Part shown: positions 1 to 5,753 of the stretch, one piece after another
How the letters are laid out: each line of letters opens with the position of its first letter
Position numbering within the stretch: position 1 is the stretch's first letter
Source: Chryseobacterium sp. MEBOG06
GTDB lineage: Bacteria; Bacteroidota; Bacteroidia; Flavobacteriales; Weeksellaceae
Direction: 5' to 3'
DNA: 64,000 bases
NCBI RefSeq assembly: GCF_021869765.1
Contig: NZ_CP084580.1
Coordinates: 62,001 to 126,000, forward strand
Program-made: the position numbers and the translations under genes
Notes under the pieces: generated by a model
Database searches by the model: none
Told to the model about the DNA's origin: nothing
Seen by the model: the letters and a program-made list of their open reading frames with translations, nothing else

Positions 1-304
1 AGCATATAACATAATGTTCAAATTTTTGATCTATAACGGTATGTAAAATAACGGGTTCTGAGTGTTCTATTAATGCCTGTGTATCGGCCTCACATCCCTC
101 TGCGTAAAAGCCAATTGAATTGGCACATTGATGTAGCCCAAGAAGTGTAGTTCCTGTTTTACCTGTTCCGCTTTTTTCACGGAGCATTTCCAGTGAGATG
201 TCTCCTTCATAATATCGCACTAAGGACTGCAGGCATCCAATACCGCAATCTGTTAAATCTTTTTGAAGGGAGAATGTTTTTTTTATGTGTTTATTTTCTT
301 TCAT
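1..304 (-). CDS. Peptidase-containing ABC transporter (C39 domain), partial at window edge
   Basis: This is the N-terminal 101 codons of a gene that runs off the left edge. It reads as a C39 (bacteriocin-processing) peptidase domain. The motif DCGIGCL puts the catalytic Cys at residue 20, and EHYVI puts the catalytic His at residue 97 with the usual spacing. Between them are the family hallmarks YYEG and a TG-x-TLLGL stretch. Proteins of this family cleave double-glycine leaders in the cytosol and export the released peptide; the membrane and ATPase domains expected downstream lie outside the window. The ATG at 304 overlaps the end of the thioredoxin-like gene by 14 nt, which suggests translational coupling. 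The five leader-bearing peptide genes just upstream are its obvious candidate substrates. The domain call is firm; the full-length ABC architecture is inferred. Confidence 0.88.
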   Translation of the reverse strand, partial: MKENKHIKKTFSLQKDLTDCGIGCLQSLVRYYEGDISLEMLREKSGTGKTGTTLLGLHQCANSIGFYAEGCEADTQALIEHSEPVILHTVIDQKFEHYVIC

Positions 305-836
305 CAAAACTGTTTATGAGTTTATCTAATTTTATAGCTCCTGGATTTCTTTTAATAAGATGATTCTTCTTATCATATATCAGGAAATAAGGAACACTAC
401 TGATTGCTAATTTTTGATAAAGAATTGCCATTTCATCATGACACCAGAAAATATCAGTCTGTTGATCAAGCTTATATTTGACAGCAAACTCTTTAATCTC
501 GTTCAAAGGTTCACTGGCGACCCAAATCCATTGTATATCTTTAGCTGTATGTTTATTTTTAGATAACTCTTTTGCCTCTGCATGGCAAAAATGACAACCG
601 GGGCTGAAATATATAATGATTTTAGTTTGACCATGTGCCAGATTTTCCTGTGTAAAAGTGTTTCCATCAATAGTTGAAAGATGAAATGAGGGAATGTCTT
701 TCAGGGCCTCTGCTTTTTGTTTTTTTTCCTGAAAATTTAAAAATAAATAGAAGACTATTCCTATTGCTACAATAGGAATAACAACTGCTAATAATCTTAA
801 AAATTTTTTTTTCTTCATTCTTTTAGTATTGTGCAT
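291..836 (-). CDS. Membrane-anchored thioredoxin-fold protein (CHFC)
   Basis: The 181-residue protein has one N-terminal membrane segment (about residues 12-34) followed by an extracytoplasmic thioredoxin-like domain. The active-site motif CHFC is at residues 81-84, and the cis-proline loop (SSVP) is near residue 149. This fits the TlpA/AhpC-TSA superfamily, whose members reduce or oxidise disulfides outside the cytoplasm. It lies between a membrane protein and the C39 transporter, with 14-nt overlaps at both ends, so the three genes are one transcriptional and probably translational unit. The exported peptides each carry two cysteines, so a role in forming or proofreading their disulfide is a reasonable inference. 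A second in-frame ATG at 818 (MKKKKF) is an alternative start. The direction of the redox reaction cannot be read from the sequence. Confidence 0.8.
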   Translation of the reverse strand: MHNTKRMKKKKFLRLLAVVIPIVAIGIVFYLFLNFQEKKQKAEALKDIPSFHLSTIDGNTFTQENLAHGQTKIIIYFSPGCHFCHAEAKELSKNKHTAKDIQWIWVASEPLNEIKEFAVKYKLDQQTDIFWCHDEMAILYQKLAISSVPYFLIYDKKNHLIKRNPGAIKLDKLINSFDERK

Positions 837-1470
837 TTAAAATAAAAAACGAAACAACCCCTGCCCAGAACAGGAGAGCCATACCATAGGTTAGACTTGC
901 TAAGGCTAAAGATTTTAGGAAACTGATTTTTTGTTCTGAAAGCTCCCAAATTCCCCACGCAAGAATTCCCCAGTAAAATAGCTCAAACAGATTGGCCAAT
1001 TGTAAAGGATAAGCAAGCCACTTTTCTGTAGAAATATATTCTTTAATGTTTAATAAAGAAATCGGATAGTAGGTTTGAAGGGTTTCCATGGTATATTCTG
1101 TATCAATCCAATAGAAATTGACAAACTTGTAGATTCCTGCTATAATAAAAACAGATTCTGCTATTAAAACGAGACTTATTAATTGTGAAAATTTTATGTT
1201 CTCTAAACCTGGTAAATCCAGAACCTTAATGAAATTGAGGCAGAAAGCCACCAATAAAACTTTGATTCCAATAAGAAATGGGAGTAATGTGTAGCTAAGC
1301 CACCACCATTTTTTCTGATTATCCATATAGTTTTGTACCATCTCATTAGGATAGTCTTTAGCAAGAAAATCAAATATTTTGGAGCTGGTGGTAATGTAAG
1401 TTTTATCGAGATAGGTGAGCAAACAATAGCACACGACAATCCCTATGAAAAGGAAGAAATTTTTCATCAT
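823..1470 (-). CDS. Polytopic membrane protein, first gene of exporter operon
   Basis: I do not recognise this 215-residue protein. It has about five hydrophobic segments (roughly residues 4-20, 57-80, 92-116, 155-175 and 185-210), with a Trp-rich WWWL just before the second. There is no CxxC redox pair in the membrane regions, which argues against a DsbD- or VKOR-type partner for the thioredoxin-like protein downstream. It starts the operon that continues into the CHFC protein (14-nt overlap) and the C39 transporter. Possible roles are export accessory factor or general self-immunity protein; the sequence does not decide. The DNA just upstream is present in a second, decayed copy at about 2877-2975. 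Confidence 0.7.
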   Translation of the reverse strand: MMKNFFLFIGIVVCYCLLTYLDKTYITTSSKIFDFLAKDYPNEMVQNYMDNQKKWWWLSYTLLPFLIGIKVLLVAFCLNFIKVLDLPGLENIKFSQLISLVLIAESVFIIAGIYKFVNFYWIDTEYTMETLQTYYPISLLNIKEYISTEKWLAYPLQLANLFELFYWGILAWGIWELSEQKISFLKSLALASLTYGMALLFWAGVVSFFILNAQY

Positions 1471-1473
1471 AAA

Positions 1474-1808
1474 TAATAGAAATTTTATTTTCTGTGTTTT
1501 TATTAAAAATTTAATTCAGCATAATTGCGAAGAGATGGAACGTTTTGTAAACAATATGATCTTAACTTAAAAAGAGAGGCTTTTACACCTTCTATTTAAC
1601 AGCTCATCTATTTATTTACGATCATATTTCCGGTAATATGAATGTCCAATTTTTTTTAACGAATTGTGAAACCTTGCAAACTTTTCAATTGCATGACATT
1701 CAATCTCTTTCAAAGATCACTTTGAACAGATTCTTTTATACTGTTGAGCTCTATGATCTCTAAAAAAATATCAATCTGAGTTTCTTTTTTAGATGAAAAA
1801 TACTCTTC
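1474..1808. other. Intergenic region upstream of exporter operon
   Basis: These 335 bases separate precursor A from the exporter operon. The part nearest the operon (about 1480-1535) is a non-coding stretch that recurs at 2905-2965, sharing ATTTTATTTT, a TGTGTTTTTATTAAAAA core and GCGAAGAG. A hairpin terminator lies at 1573-1594. I see no convincing TAnnTTTG promoter for the operon here. An open stretch of about 32 codons continues in frame after the stop of precursor A but has no start codon. Confidence 0.5.
1573..1594 (-). terminator. Hairpin terminator after precursor B/A unit
   Basis: On the minus strand an AGAAGG / CCTCTCT stem encloses GTGTAAAAG and is followed by TTTTT. It is an imperfect copy of the perfect hairpin at 7546-7567 downstream of precursor E. 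It lies about 215 nt after the stop of precursor A, so transcription of that unit should end before the exporter operon. Confidence 0.6.
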
Positions 1809-1973
1809 TTATAAATATCGTACACAACCATAAAATAGGGCGGAACCTATATGTTCGAGCGCAAAATTCATTGTCATTAGACCTCCTACGGCCATCATTG
1901 ATGAGAAGTAACACGGGGTTCCGACTCCATGTCCATGAATGTTTTCTAATTGTTCAAAATTTAGTTTGGTCAT
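1809..1973 (-). CDS. Bacteriocin-like precursor peptide A (54 aa)
   Basis: This small gene was found by reading the minus strand directly. The product begins MTKLNFEQLENIHGHG, which matches the leaders of precursors B-E position by position. The predicted core is 38 residues, starts VGTPC, has a hydrophobic Gly/Ala/Met-rich middle and ends GCVRYL. Cysteines fall at core positions 5 and 34. Its ATG lies inside the 3' end of the 62-residue membrane protein gene (20-nt overlap), so it is the third gene of a unit running precursor B, membrane protein, precursor A. Cleavage after the final Gly of HGHG is inferred from alignment with the GG leaders. Function as a bacteriocin or signal peptide is inference. 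Confidence 0.78.
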   Translation of the reverse strand: MTKLNFEQLENIHGHGVGTPCYFSSMMAVGGLMTMNFALEHIGSALFYGCVRYL

Positions 1974-2142
1974 TTTTTTTGTAATTTAAGATTGTTAAAA
2001 GCATACCTGTAAATATAACCAGTACTGTGATATACTTATTTTTTGCTTCATCTATAAAGGGATAAAAATAGTTTACTACTACCACTAATGAAATAATAAC
2101 CATTAAAGTAAATATAATATATCTTAATACCTTCTTATTCAT
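1954..2142 (-). CDS. Small two-TM protein, candidate immunity protein (unit B/A)
   Basis: The 62-residue product has two hydrophobic segments (about residues 7-27 and 37-53), a lysine-bearing N-terminus and a charged tail, YKKNDQTKF. It starts 18 nt after the stop of precursor B and its end overlaps the start of precursor A. Small membrane proteins encoded beside class II bacteriocin precursors are usually immunity factors, and that is the inferred role. No sequence motif proves it. One such protein shared by two precursors resembles the layout of two-peptide bacteriocins. Confidence 0.65.
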   Translation of the reverse strand: MNKKVLRYIIFTLMVIISLVVVVNYFYPFIDEAKNKYITVLVIFTGMLLTILNYKKNDQTKF

Positions 2143-2160
2143 TTTGTATATTTTAAGTTA

Positions 2161-2346
2161 TTATGAAAAACAACCCATTGAAATAGCACCGATAGCTCCT
2201 GTCCACAATCCCATTGCAGCACCTGCTGGGCCCATAAAAGCACCTATCCCGCCAGCAACAGGTGTTGCTGCACCCATGAGTGCGCAGTCTCTTCCTTTTC
2301 CATTACCTTGCAAATTTTCCTTTTGCGAAACGTTTAACTTTTTCAT
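2161..2346 (-). CDS. Bacteriocin-like precursor peptide B (61 aa)
   Basis: The product has the leader MKKLNVSQKENLQGNG and a 45-residue core beginning KGRDC. The core is strongly Gly/Ala-rich with repeated GxxxG spacing (for example GAFMGPAG) and ends MGCFS. Cysteines are at core positions 5 and 43, consistent with one disulfide joining the ends. The leader ends G-N-G where precursors C and D have G-G, so a residue appears inserted in the processing site. The ATG at 2346 follows a conserved promoter with a palindrome at 2431-2451. It is the first gene of a unit with the 62-residue membrane protein and precursor A. Glycine-zipper content suggests helix packing in membranes, as in class IIb bacteriocins, but activity is not demonstrable here. 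Confidence 0.85.
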   Translation of the reverse strand: MKKLNVSQKENLQGNGKGRDCALMGAATPVAGGIGAFMGPAGAAMGLWTGAIGAISMGCFS

Positions 2347-2410
2347 TTTTTTGAATTTTTGTAGTTGTTAAATAATTTGTTTGTCATACATACCCTGACA
2401 TGGGCTTTTT

Positions 2411-2420
2411 GCTGATCAGC
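2411..2420. promoter_or_regulatory. Perfect palindrome GCTGATCAGC in 5' region of precursor B
   Basis: A 10-base perfect palindrome lies in the predicted transcribed leader of precursor B. The identical palindrome recurs at 3740-3749 before precursor C at the same distance from the larger palindrome, and in clipped form (GCTGATCAC) at 5582-5590. Confidence 0.6.
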
Positions 2421-2430
2421 CTATTTATAC

Positions 2431-2482
2431 TTTGTACTGTACACATACAAAAAATAAACATTTGTGTTTTATCTGTAGCAAA
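2431..2482 (-). promoter_or_regulatory. Precursor B promoter and TTTGTA-N9-TACAAA operator
   Basis: Read on the minus strand, TTTG (2479-2482) is followed by TATTTTTTG (2448-2456), a near-match to the Bacteroidota -33/-7 pattern with one extra base in the -7 element. The -7 end overlaps an interrupted palindrome, TTTGTA at 2431-2436 and TACAAA at 2446-2451. The whole block recurs before precursor C. An inverted repeat of this size over the start site suits a dimeric LuxR-type regulator, two of which are encoded nearby. Binding is inference. Confidence 0.6.
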
Positions 2483-2518
2483 CTTATGTTGCCGGATAAA
2501 AGTTTCAAAAGATTTTAC

Positions 2519-2539
2519 CCTTAAATTGATCCTTAAATT
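2519..2539. repeat. Tandem CCTTAAATT repeat, period 12
   Basis: CCTTAAATT occurs at 2519-2527 and 2531-2539, one to one-and-a-half helical turns apart, about 40-60 nt upstream of the -33 element of precursor B. A single copy survives in the orphan control region near 5680. Regularly spaced direct repeats at this place often bind an activator. Confidence 0.5.
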
Positions 2540-2876
2540 ACTAAGGGTAGGAAATAAGGATTTTTAAGTTGTTGATTATTTGTGTTTTGTATATGAAGTA
2601 TACATTCGTGATGCAGCATAAACTATAAAAAAAGAATTGGAACGCTCTTTTATTTTAAAGTTTTTCAAACTGTTAATTCAGCAGGCAAAAATGTTTAAAA
2701 ATGATATATTAAAAAATAAATTTTCGGAATAAAACTTATTTTTCAGTTATTTGTTATACCCTAATATCTCTACAAGCAAAAAAAGAGAATAACTGATAAT
2801 CCTGTCTGTTTCAATAGGTTTCCTGATAAATAATAAATAAATGCTCATAATTGAGCAAAATGCGAGTTATAGGATA

Positions 2877-3025
2877 TGAATATTCTTTCTCATATATAAT
2901 ATGAATTTTATTTTTGTGTTTTTATTAAAAAGTTTAAAATGTAATTTTTTCGGAATTGCGAAGAGCCAAGTTGTGCTGTAAATCAGAGTATTTTGATATT
3001 AAGAGAGAGGTTTTTAATATCATAT
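2877..3025. repeat. Decayed second copy of exporter-operon upstream region and terminator
   Basis: The sequence aligns with about 1453-1594. ATTTTATTTT, TGTGTTTTTATTAAAAA, GCGAAGAG and an AGAGAGG hairpin half occur in the same order and spacing. The minus-strand ATG near 2892 opens only a few codons, so nothing functional follows. It is best read as the scar of a segmental duplication within the island. Confidence 0.5.
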
Positions 3026-3093
3026 TAATTTAAAAAGTAAAACTTTATTTCCCTTTAAAAGGGCGATAAAAATCTAGAAATATAATCTGAAAA

Positions 3094-3336
3094 TTACATT
3101 TCATACAGTAAAAAACCAACCAAAAACAATGAAATCCCACAAATAAGTGAAAACAGAATGTCTTTAAATTTGGTATTCGTACTAACATGTATAGCTAAAA
3201 CACATGACATTCCTACAATAAAAAAAAATGTATAAGCCTTGAAAGATAATACTGACATGTTATATGCCATGTATAAAATAGGAATGTATACAAGAATTAT
3301 TAAATTCCTTTTTTCTTTAATTAATGAAACTGCCAT
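3094..3336 (-). CDS. Small multi-TM protein, candidate immunity protein (unit C/D)
   Basis: The 80-residue product is almost entirely hydrophobic after a basic N-terminus (KEKRN). It has three likely membrane segments, at about residues 12-28, 32-50 and 60-78. It begins 16 nt downstream of precursor D and is the last gene of a unit running precursor C, precursor D, membrane protein. Size, topology and position suggest an immunity protein, again one for two precursors. It has no clear sequence similarity to the corresponding proteins at 1954-2142 and 7583-7780, as expected if each is specific to its own peptides. Confidence 0.65.
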   Translation of the reverse strand: MAVSLIKEKRNLIILVYIPILYMAYNMSVLSFKAYTFFFIVGMSCVLAIHVSTNTKFKDILFSLICGISLFLVGFLLYEM

Positions 3337-3352
3337 AATATTAAAATTTACA

Positions 3353-3496
3353 TTACCAAGATGTTACCCAGCACGACCACGCTAGGTTATAACCGAAAAT
3401 AGGATTGATTAAAGTTGTAACAACTGCTGTATTCCAACAATCTTTCGGTTTTCCTCCTTTGATGATCTCCATATTTTTATTCTCTAACTTTTTCAT
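3353..3496 (-). CDS. Bacteriocin-like precursor peptide D (47 aa)
   Basis: The start at 3496 was chosen because MKKLENKNMEIIKGG is a recognisable double-glycine leader; the longer upstream frame only overlaps precursor C. The 32-residue core begins KPKDC and ends SCWVTSW, with cysteines at core positions 5 and 27. It differs from the others in having four Trp residues and few glycines, and its leader has diverged (ENKNMEII for NVSQMENL). It lies 19 nt after precursor C, separated by a TA-repeat tract. A sequence-dissimilar pair sharing one downstream membrane protein resembles a two-component bacteriocin, but this is inference. Confidence 0.78.
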   Translation of the reverse strand: MKKLENKNMEIIKGGKPKDCWNTAVVTTLINPIFGYNLAWSCWVTSW

Positions 3497-3517
3497 AATA
3501 TATATATATATATTATT
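3497..3517. repeat. TA dinucleotide tract between precursors C and D
   Basis: About nine TA units fill the gap between the stop of precursor C and the start of precursor D and occupy the ribosome-binding position of D. Length change here by slippage could alter translation of D relative to C. Confidence 0.6.
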
Positions 3518-3677
3518 ACATTGAATAAAGATAGCAACCGAGACCCCAAATTGCTGCACCCACACCAATAGCAGGAATAAGTGCACCAACTCCGCCAGCA
3601 ACAATAGCTGTTATATTACACTGATGGATGCTGCCACCTTGCAAATTTTCCATTTGCGAAACATTTAATGTTTTCAT
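3516..3677 (-). CDS. Bacteriocin-like precursor peptide C (53 aa)
   Basis: The ATG at 3677 gives the leader MKTLNVSQMENLQGG, a canonical double-glycine leader and the best in the set. The 38-residue core begins SIHQC, contains a Gly/Ala/Ile-rich stretch with GxxxG-type spacing, and ends LGCYLYSM. Cysteines are at core positions 5 and 33. It is the first gene of a unit with precursor D and an 80-residue membrane protein. Its control region repeats that of precursor B nearly base for base across the palindrome and -33/-7 elements. Longer upstream in-frame codons are dismissed because they run through that promoter. Confidence 0.87.
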   Translation of the reverse strand: MKTLNVSQMENLQGGSIHQCNITAIVAGGVGALIPAIGVGAAIWGLGCYLYSM

Positions 3678-3739
3678 CTTTTTGAATTTATAAGTTAATA
3701 AATAATTATTTGCCATACAATCCCTGGCATGGTTTTTTT

Positions 3740-3749
3740 GCTGATCAGC
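3740..3749. promoter_or_regulatory. Perfect palindrome GCTGATCAGC in 5' region of precursor C
   Basis: It is identical to 2411-2420 and similarly placed relative to the precursor ATG and the upstream operator. Confidence 0.6.
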
Positions 3750-3760
3750 GATATTTATAC

Positions 3761-3813
3761 TTTGTATTGTGCACATACAAAAAATAAACATTTGTGTTTT
3801 TACCTGAAGCAAA
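3761..3813 (-). promoter_or_regulatory. Precursor C promoter and TTTGTA-N9-TACAAA operator
   Basis: TTTGTA (3761-3766) and TACAAA (3776-3781) form the same 21-base interrupted palindrome as before precursor B, with a slightly different centre. The minus-strand TATTTTTTG and, 22-23 nt upstream, TTTG (3810-3813) are conserved. Differences between the copies fall mostly outside the arms, which supports selection on the arms. Confidence 0.62.
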
Positions 3814-3847
3814 CATAAGAGGTTGAATCAAGTTTTGTGGAAAAAAA

Positions 3848-3890
3848 AGCACTTAAAAAGCACTTAGATTATCTCAGGGTTTATCTCAGG
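3848..3890. repeat. Paired tandem repeats upstream of precursor C
   Basis: AGCACTTA repeats with period 11 (3848, 3859) and ATCTCAGG with period 12 (3871, 3883). They sit in the same place as the CCTTAAATT pair before precursor B but have a different sequence, as if each promoter used its own activator. Confidence 0.45.
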
Positions 3891-4127
3891 TTTTTTCAAC
3901 ATTTGATAATCAGTAATTTATTACATTTTAGCAATCATTCTTAAATTCTGATAATGTCCAAGAGTGAGAAAAAAAGATTAGATTTTCTTTTAGATTATTA
4001 GAATATATATGTAATTTAGAACTTTAAATAATGGCGTATAATATATTGTTAGTCAGTATTTTGTATTGTATTTTTTTTCTTGAAAGATACTAAATATGTA
4101 ATTTTTTACTTTATACATCACTAGAAT

Positions 4128-4706
4128 ATGAAAAATTTAAATGAGACAGAGAGGTTTCACCTAAAATCAATTTTAGCCAGGGCTTTTATCAATAATAAAT
4201 CTGTTAATTATATTCTTAAGAGGAAGCATGACATGTCATTAATATTACGACTTATGGATTATTCTATCAATAAGGCTAAAAGATATGGATGGGTCTGGGT
4301 AAATGATCAAAATAATGCGTGTTGTATCATTTTAGATCCTTTAAAAGCAAAGAAAATGACTCTCTACTCTATATGTTTAGATATCAAATTAGTTTTTACT
4401 GTTGTTGGTGTAAACAATGTTGGCAAAGTATTTAAAAAAGAGAATCTAACAAATAAGTATCTTCCCAAGAATATAGATTTTGTACATCTTTGGTTTATAG
4501 GAGTTGAATGTACAGTGCAAGGGCAGGGATTGGGAAGCGATTTTTTAAAACAAATAATAAGTTATTATATAGGTAAGACAGATGCTATTTGTTTAGAAAC
4601 TTCTACATTAATTAATATCCCTTTTTATGAGAAACTAGGCTTTGAGATTTATCATGTTGAAGATTTTGGGTTTGACTTCTATTTTTTAATAAAATACTTG
4701 AAATAA
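4128..4706 (+). CDS. GNAT-family N-acetyltransferase (cassette 1)
   Basis: The 192-residue protein has the GNAT acetyl-CoA loop QGQGLG at residues 131-136 after a beta strand (LWFIGVECTV), and a C-terminal segment with the pattern IPFYEKLGFEIY typical of the fold. It is paralogous along its length to the product of 6643-7212. It is followed after one base by a membrane LuxR-type regulator, an arrangement repeated in the second cassette. The substrate is unknown. Acetylation of an exported peptide, of its target, or of the regulator are all possible; GNAT enzymes give self-immunity in microcin C systems, so immunity is one option. The pairing itself is seen; the role is inference. Confidence 0.85.
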   Translation: MKNLNETERFHLKSILARAFINNKSVNYILKRKHDMSLILRLMDYSINKAKRYGWVWVNDQNNACCIILDPLKAKKMTLYSICLDIKLVFTVVGVNNVGKVFKKENLTNKYLPKNIDFVHLWFIGVECTVQGQGLGSDFLKQIISYYIGKTDAICLETSTLINIPFYEKLGFEIYHVEDFGFDFYFLIKYLK

Positions 4707-4707
4707 G

Positions 4708-5574
4708 ATGTTTGGCTCAGAGATAAAATTTGTCACATTTATATATATATGTACGTTGCTATTTATTTTGGTGATTGTATTCGTAGGGATTTTAAAGACT
4801 AAAGGCAATAAAAATTTTAATTATAAGTTTTTCCTTTTAACATTGTCTGTTTTATTGAATAATATTAGTTCAGGATTATTTCCTGATAAAAACCTTAAAA
4901 TAAATATTCTTTCCCAAAATATTATTGCGTATACGATTGGTTTAGTAACAATTGCATATTATGCCTATTATCTTTCCTTATATTATAATTTGACATTCAG
5001 GAGTTATTTAAAGTTTAATTATATAATTATTTTTCTATCAGTAAATCTGGTAGTAGGTTTTATAATTCCATATACTATTACTGATAACCTACAGATTTCA
5101 CGTAGAATATTTCTAGTATTCCCAGTTTTATTGATTTTTTTGCTATTATATATTATTTACAAAAGTCAATTTAGTTACTATTTTGGATTTAAAAATAAGT
5201 ATGAGGAATTTCATTCTTTAGCGGGATTAACCGGTATTATTAGTGTTGTTTCAGTGCCTATTACTATGCTATTATTAGGAGATGATCAGACAGTTGAACA
5301 AACTCTATTTACTTTGGGGTATTTTTTTATCTGTATAGAATATTTTTTATACAAAAATTCTATACAACAAGTTTATTCATATGATCTTACTGATAGGGAA
5401 TCAGAAATTTTGAACTTGATTATAAATGATGAGAAAATTAAATATGCAGAGATAAGTACTAAACTTAATATTTCAGAGAAAACTGTATCAACTCATTTAT
5501 CCAATATATATAAGAAAGTAGATGTTAAAAGTAAAAAAGAACTAATAAAAAGAATTAATGAAAAGAATCTTTAG
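4708..5574 (+). CDS. Seven-TM membrane protein with C-terminal LuxR-type HTH (cassette 1)
   Basis: The 288-residue protein has about seven hydrophobic segments in its first 215 residues and no recognisable soluble sensor domain. Residues from about 225 match the LuxR/GerE helix-turn-helix: LTDRESEIL, then YAEISTKLNISEKTVSTHLS, then NIYKKVDV. It is thus a one-component regulator bound to the membrane. It shares IPYTIT, KYAE, LNISE and HLSNIYKK with its paralog at 5754-6650. The ATG follows the GNAT stop by one base. Its natural targets would be the palindromic precursor promoters, and its ligand may be an exported peptide sensed in the membrane; both are inference. A minus-strand orphan promoter copy begins right after its stop. 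Confidence 0.82.
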   Translation: MFGSEIKFVTFIYICTLLFILVIVFVGILKTKGNKNFNYKFFLLTLSVLLNNISSGLFPDKNLKINILSQNIIAYTIGLVTIAYYAYYLSLYYNLTFRSYLKFNYIIIFLSVNLVVGFIIPYTITDNLQISRRIFLVFPVLLIFLLLYIIYKSQFSYYFGFKNKYEEFHSLAGLTGIISVVSVPITMLLLGDDQTVEQTLFTLGYFFICIEYFLYKNSIQQVYSYDLTDRESEILNLIINDEKIKYAEISTKLNISEKTVSTHLSNIYKKVDVKSKKELIKRINEKNL

Positions 5575-5581
5575 GGCTTTA

Positions 5582-5730
5582 GCTGATCACTGGCATTTAT
5601 TTTTTATAGCTTGCACATACAAAAGATAAAAATGTGTTTTTTAACTTATATTGATGAGGAAAAGTTTCAAAAGATTTTATCCTTAAATTTCTAAAGGTAA
5701 TCCCTAAGGGTTTTAAGATTTGATTATTAG
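5582..5730 (-). promoter_or_regulatory. Orphan copy of the precursor control region between the two regulator cassettes
   Basis: This 149-base block aligns with 2411-2585. It keeps GCTGATCA, one palindrome arm (TACAAA at 5618-5623), the TATCTTTTG -7-like element, the AAGTTTCAAAAGATTTTA stretch and one CCTTAAATT. The -33 TTTG and the left arm have decayed. No precursor gene follows: on the minus strand it points into the end of the plus-strand LuxR-type gene. It is either a relic of a lost precursor gene or an antisense promoter or decoy binding site. Confidence 0.6.
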
Positions 5731-5753
5731 ATTTTTGCAAATTAAAGGTTCTG

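Larger units (their letters stand above)
2347..3093. other. Intergenic region: precursor B promoter and decayed duplication
   Basis: This 747-base stretch has no gene I can support. From 2347 to about 2600 it is the control region of precursor B: leader, GCTGATCAGC at 2411-2420, palindrome at 2431-2451, promoter, and tandem CCTTAAATT repeats at 2519-2539. From about 2877 to 3015 it carries a degraded copy of the region at about 1453-1590, including GCGAAGAG at 2958-2965 and a mutated AGAGAGG hairpin at about 3003-3025. The part at 2600-2870 is AT-rich and shows nothing else. Confidence 0.6.
3678..4127. other. Divergent intergenic region between precursor C and the plus-strand GNAT gene
   Basis: This 450-base region contains the precursor C control block (3740-3813) and four short direct repeats in two pairs: AGCACTTA at 3848 and 3859, and ATCTCAGG at 3871 and 3883. 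The rest is AT-rich spacer leading to the GNAT gene at 4128. No clear TAnnTTTG promoter was found for that GNAT gene. The region is placed to let one regulator act on both directions. Confidence 0.6.

Noticed and set aside
1711..1808. Open stretch of about 32 codons continuing in frame after the stop of precursor A
   Set aside because: It has no start codon and no leader; readthrough of the TAA would be needed. Kept only as a note.
3353..3812. Longer N-terminal forms of precursors C and D
   Set aside because: The extensions run through the promoter or the preceding gene and lack leader character; the inner ATGs give matching leaders.
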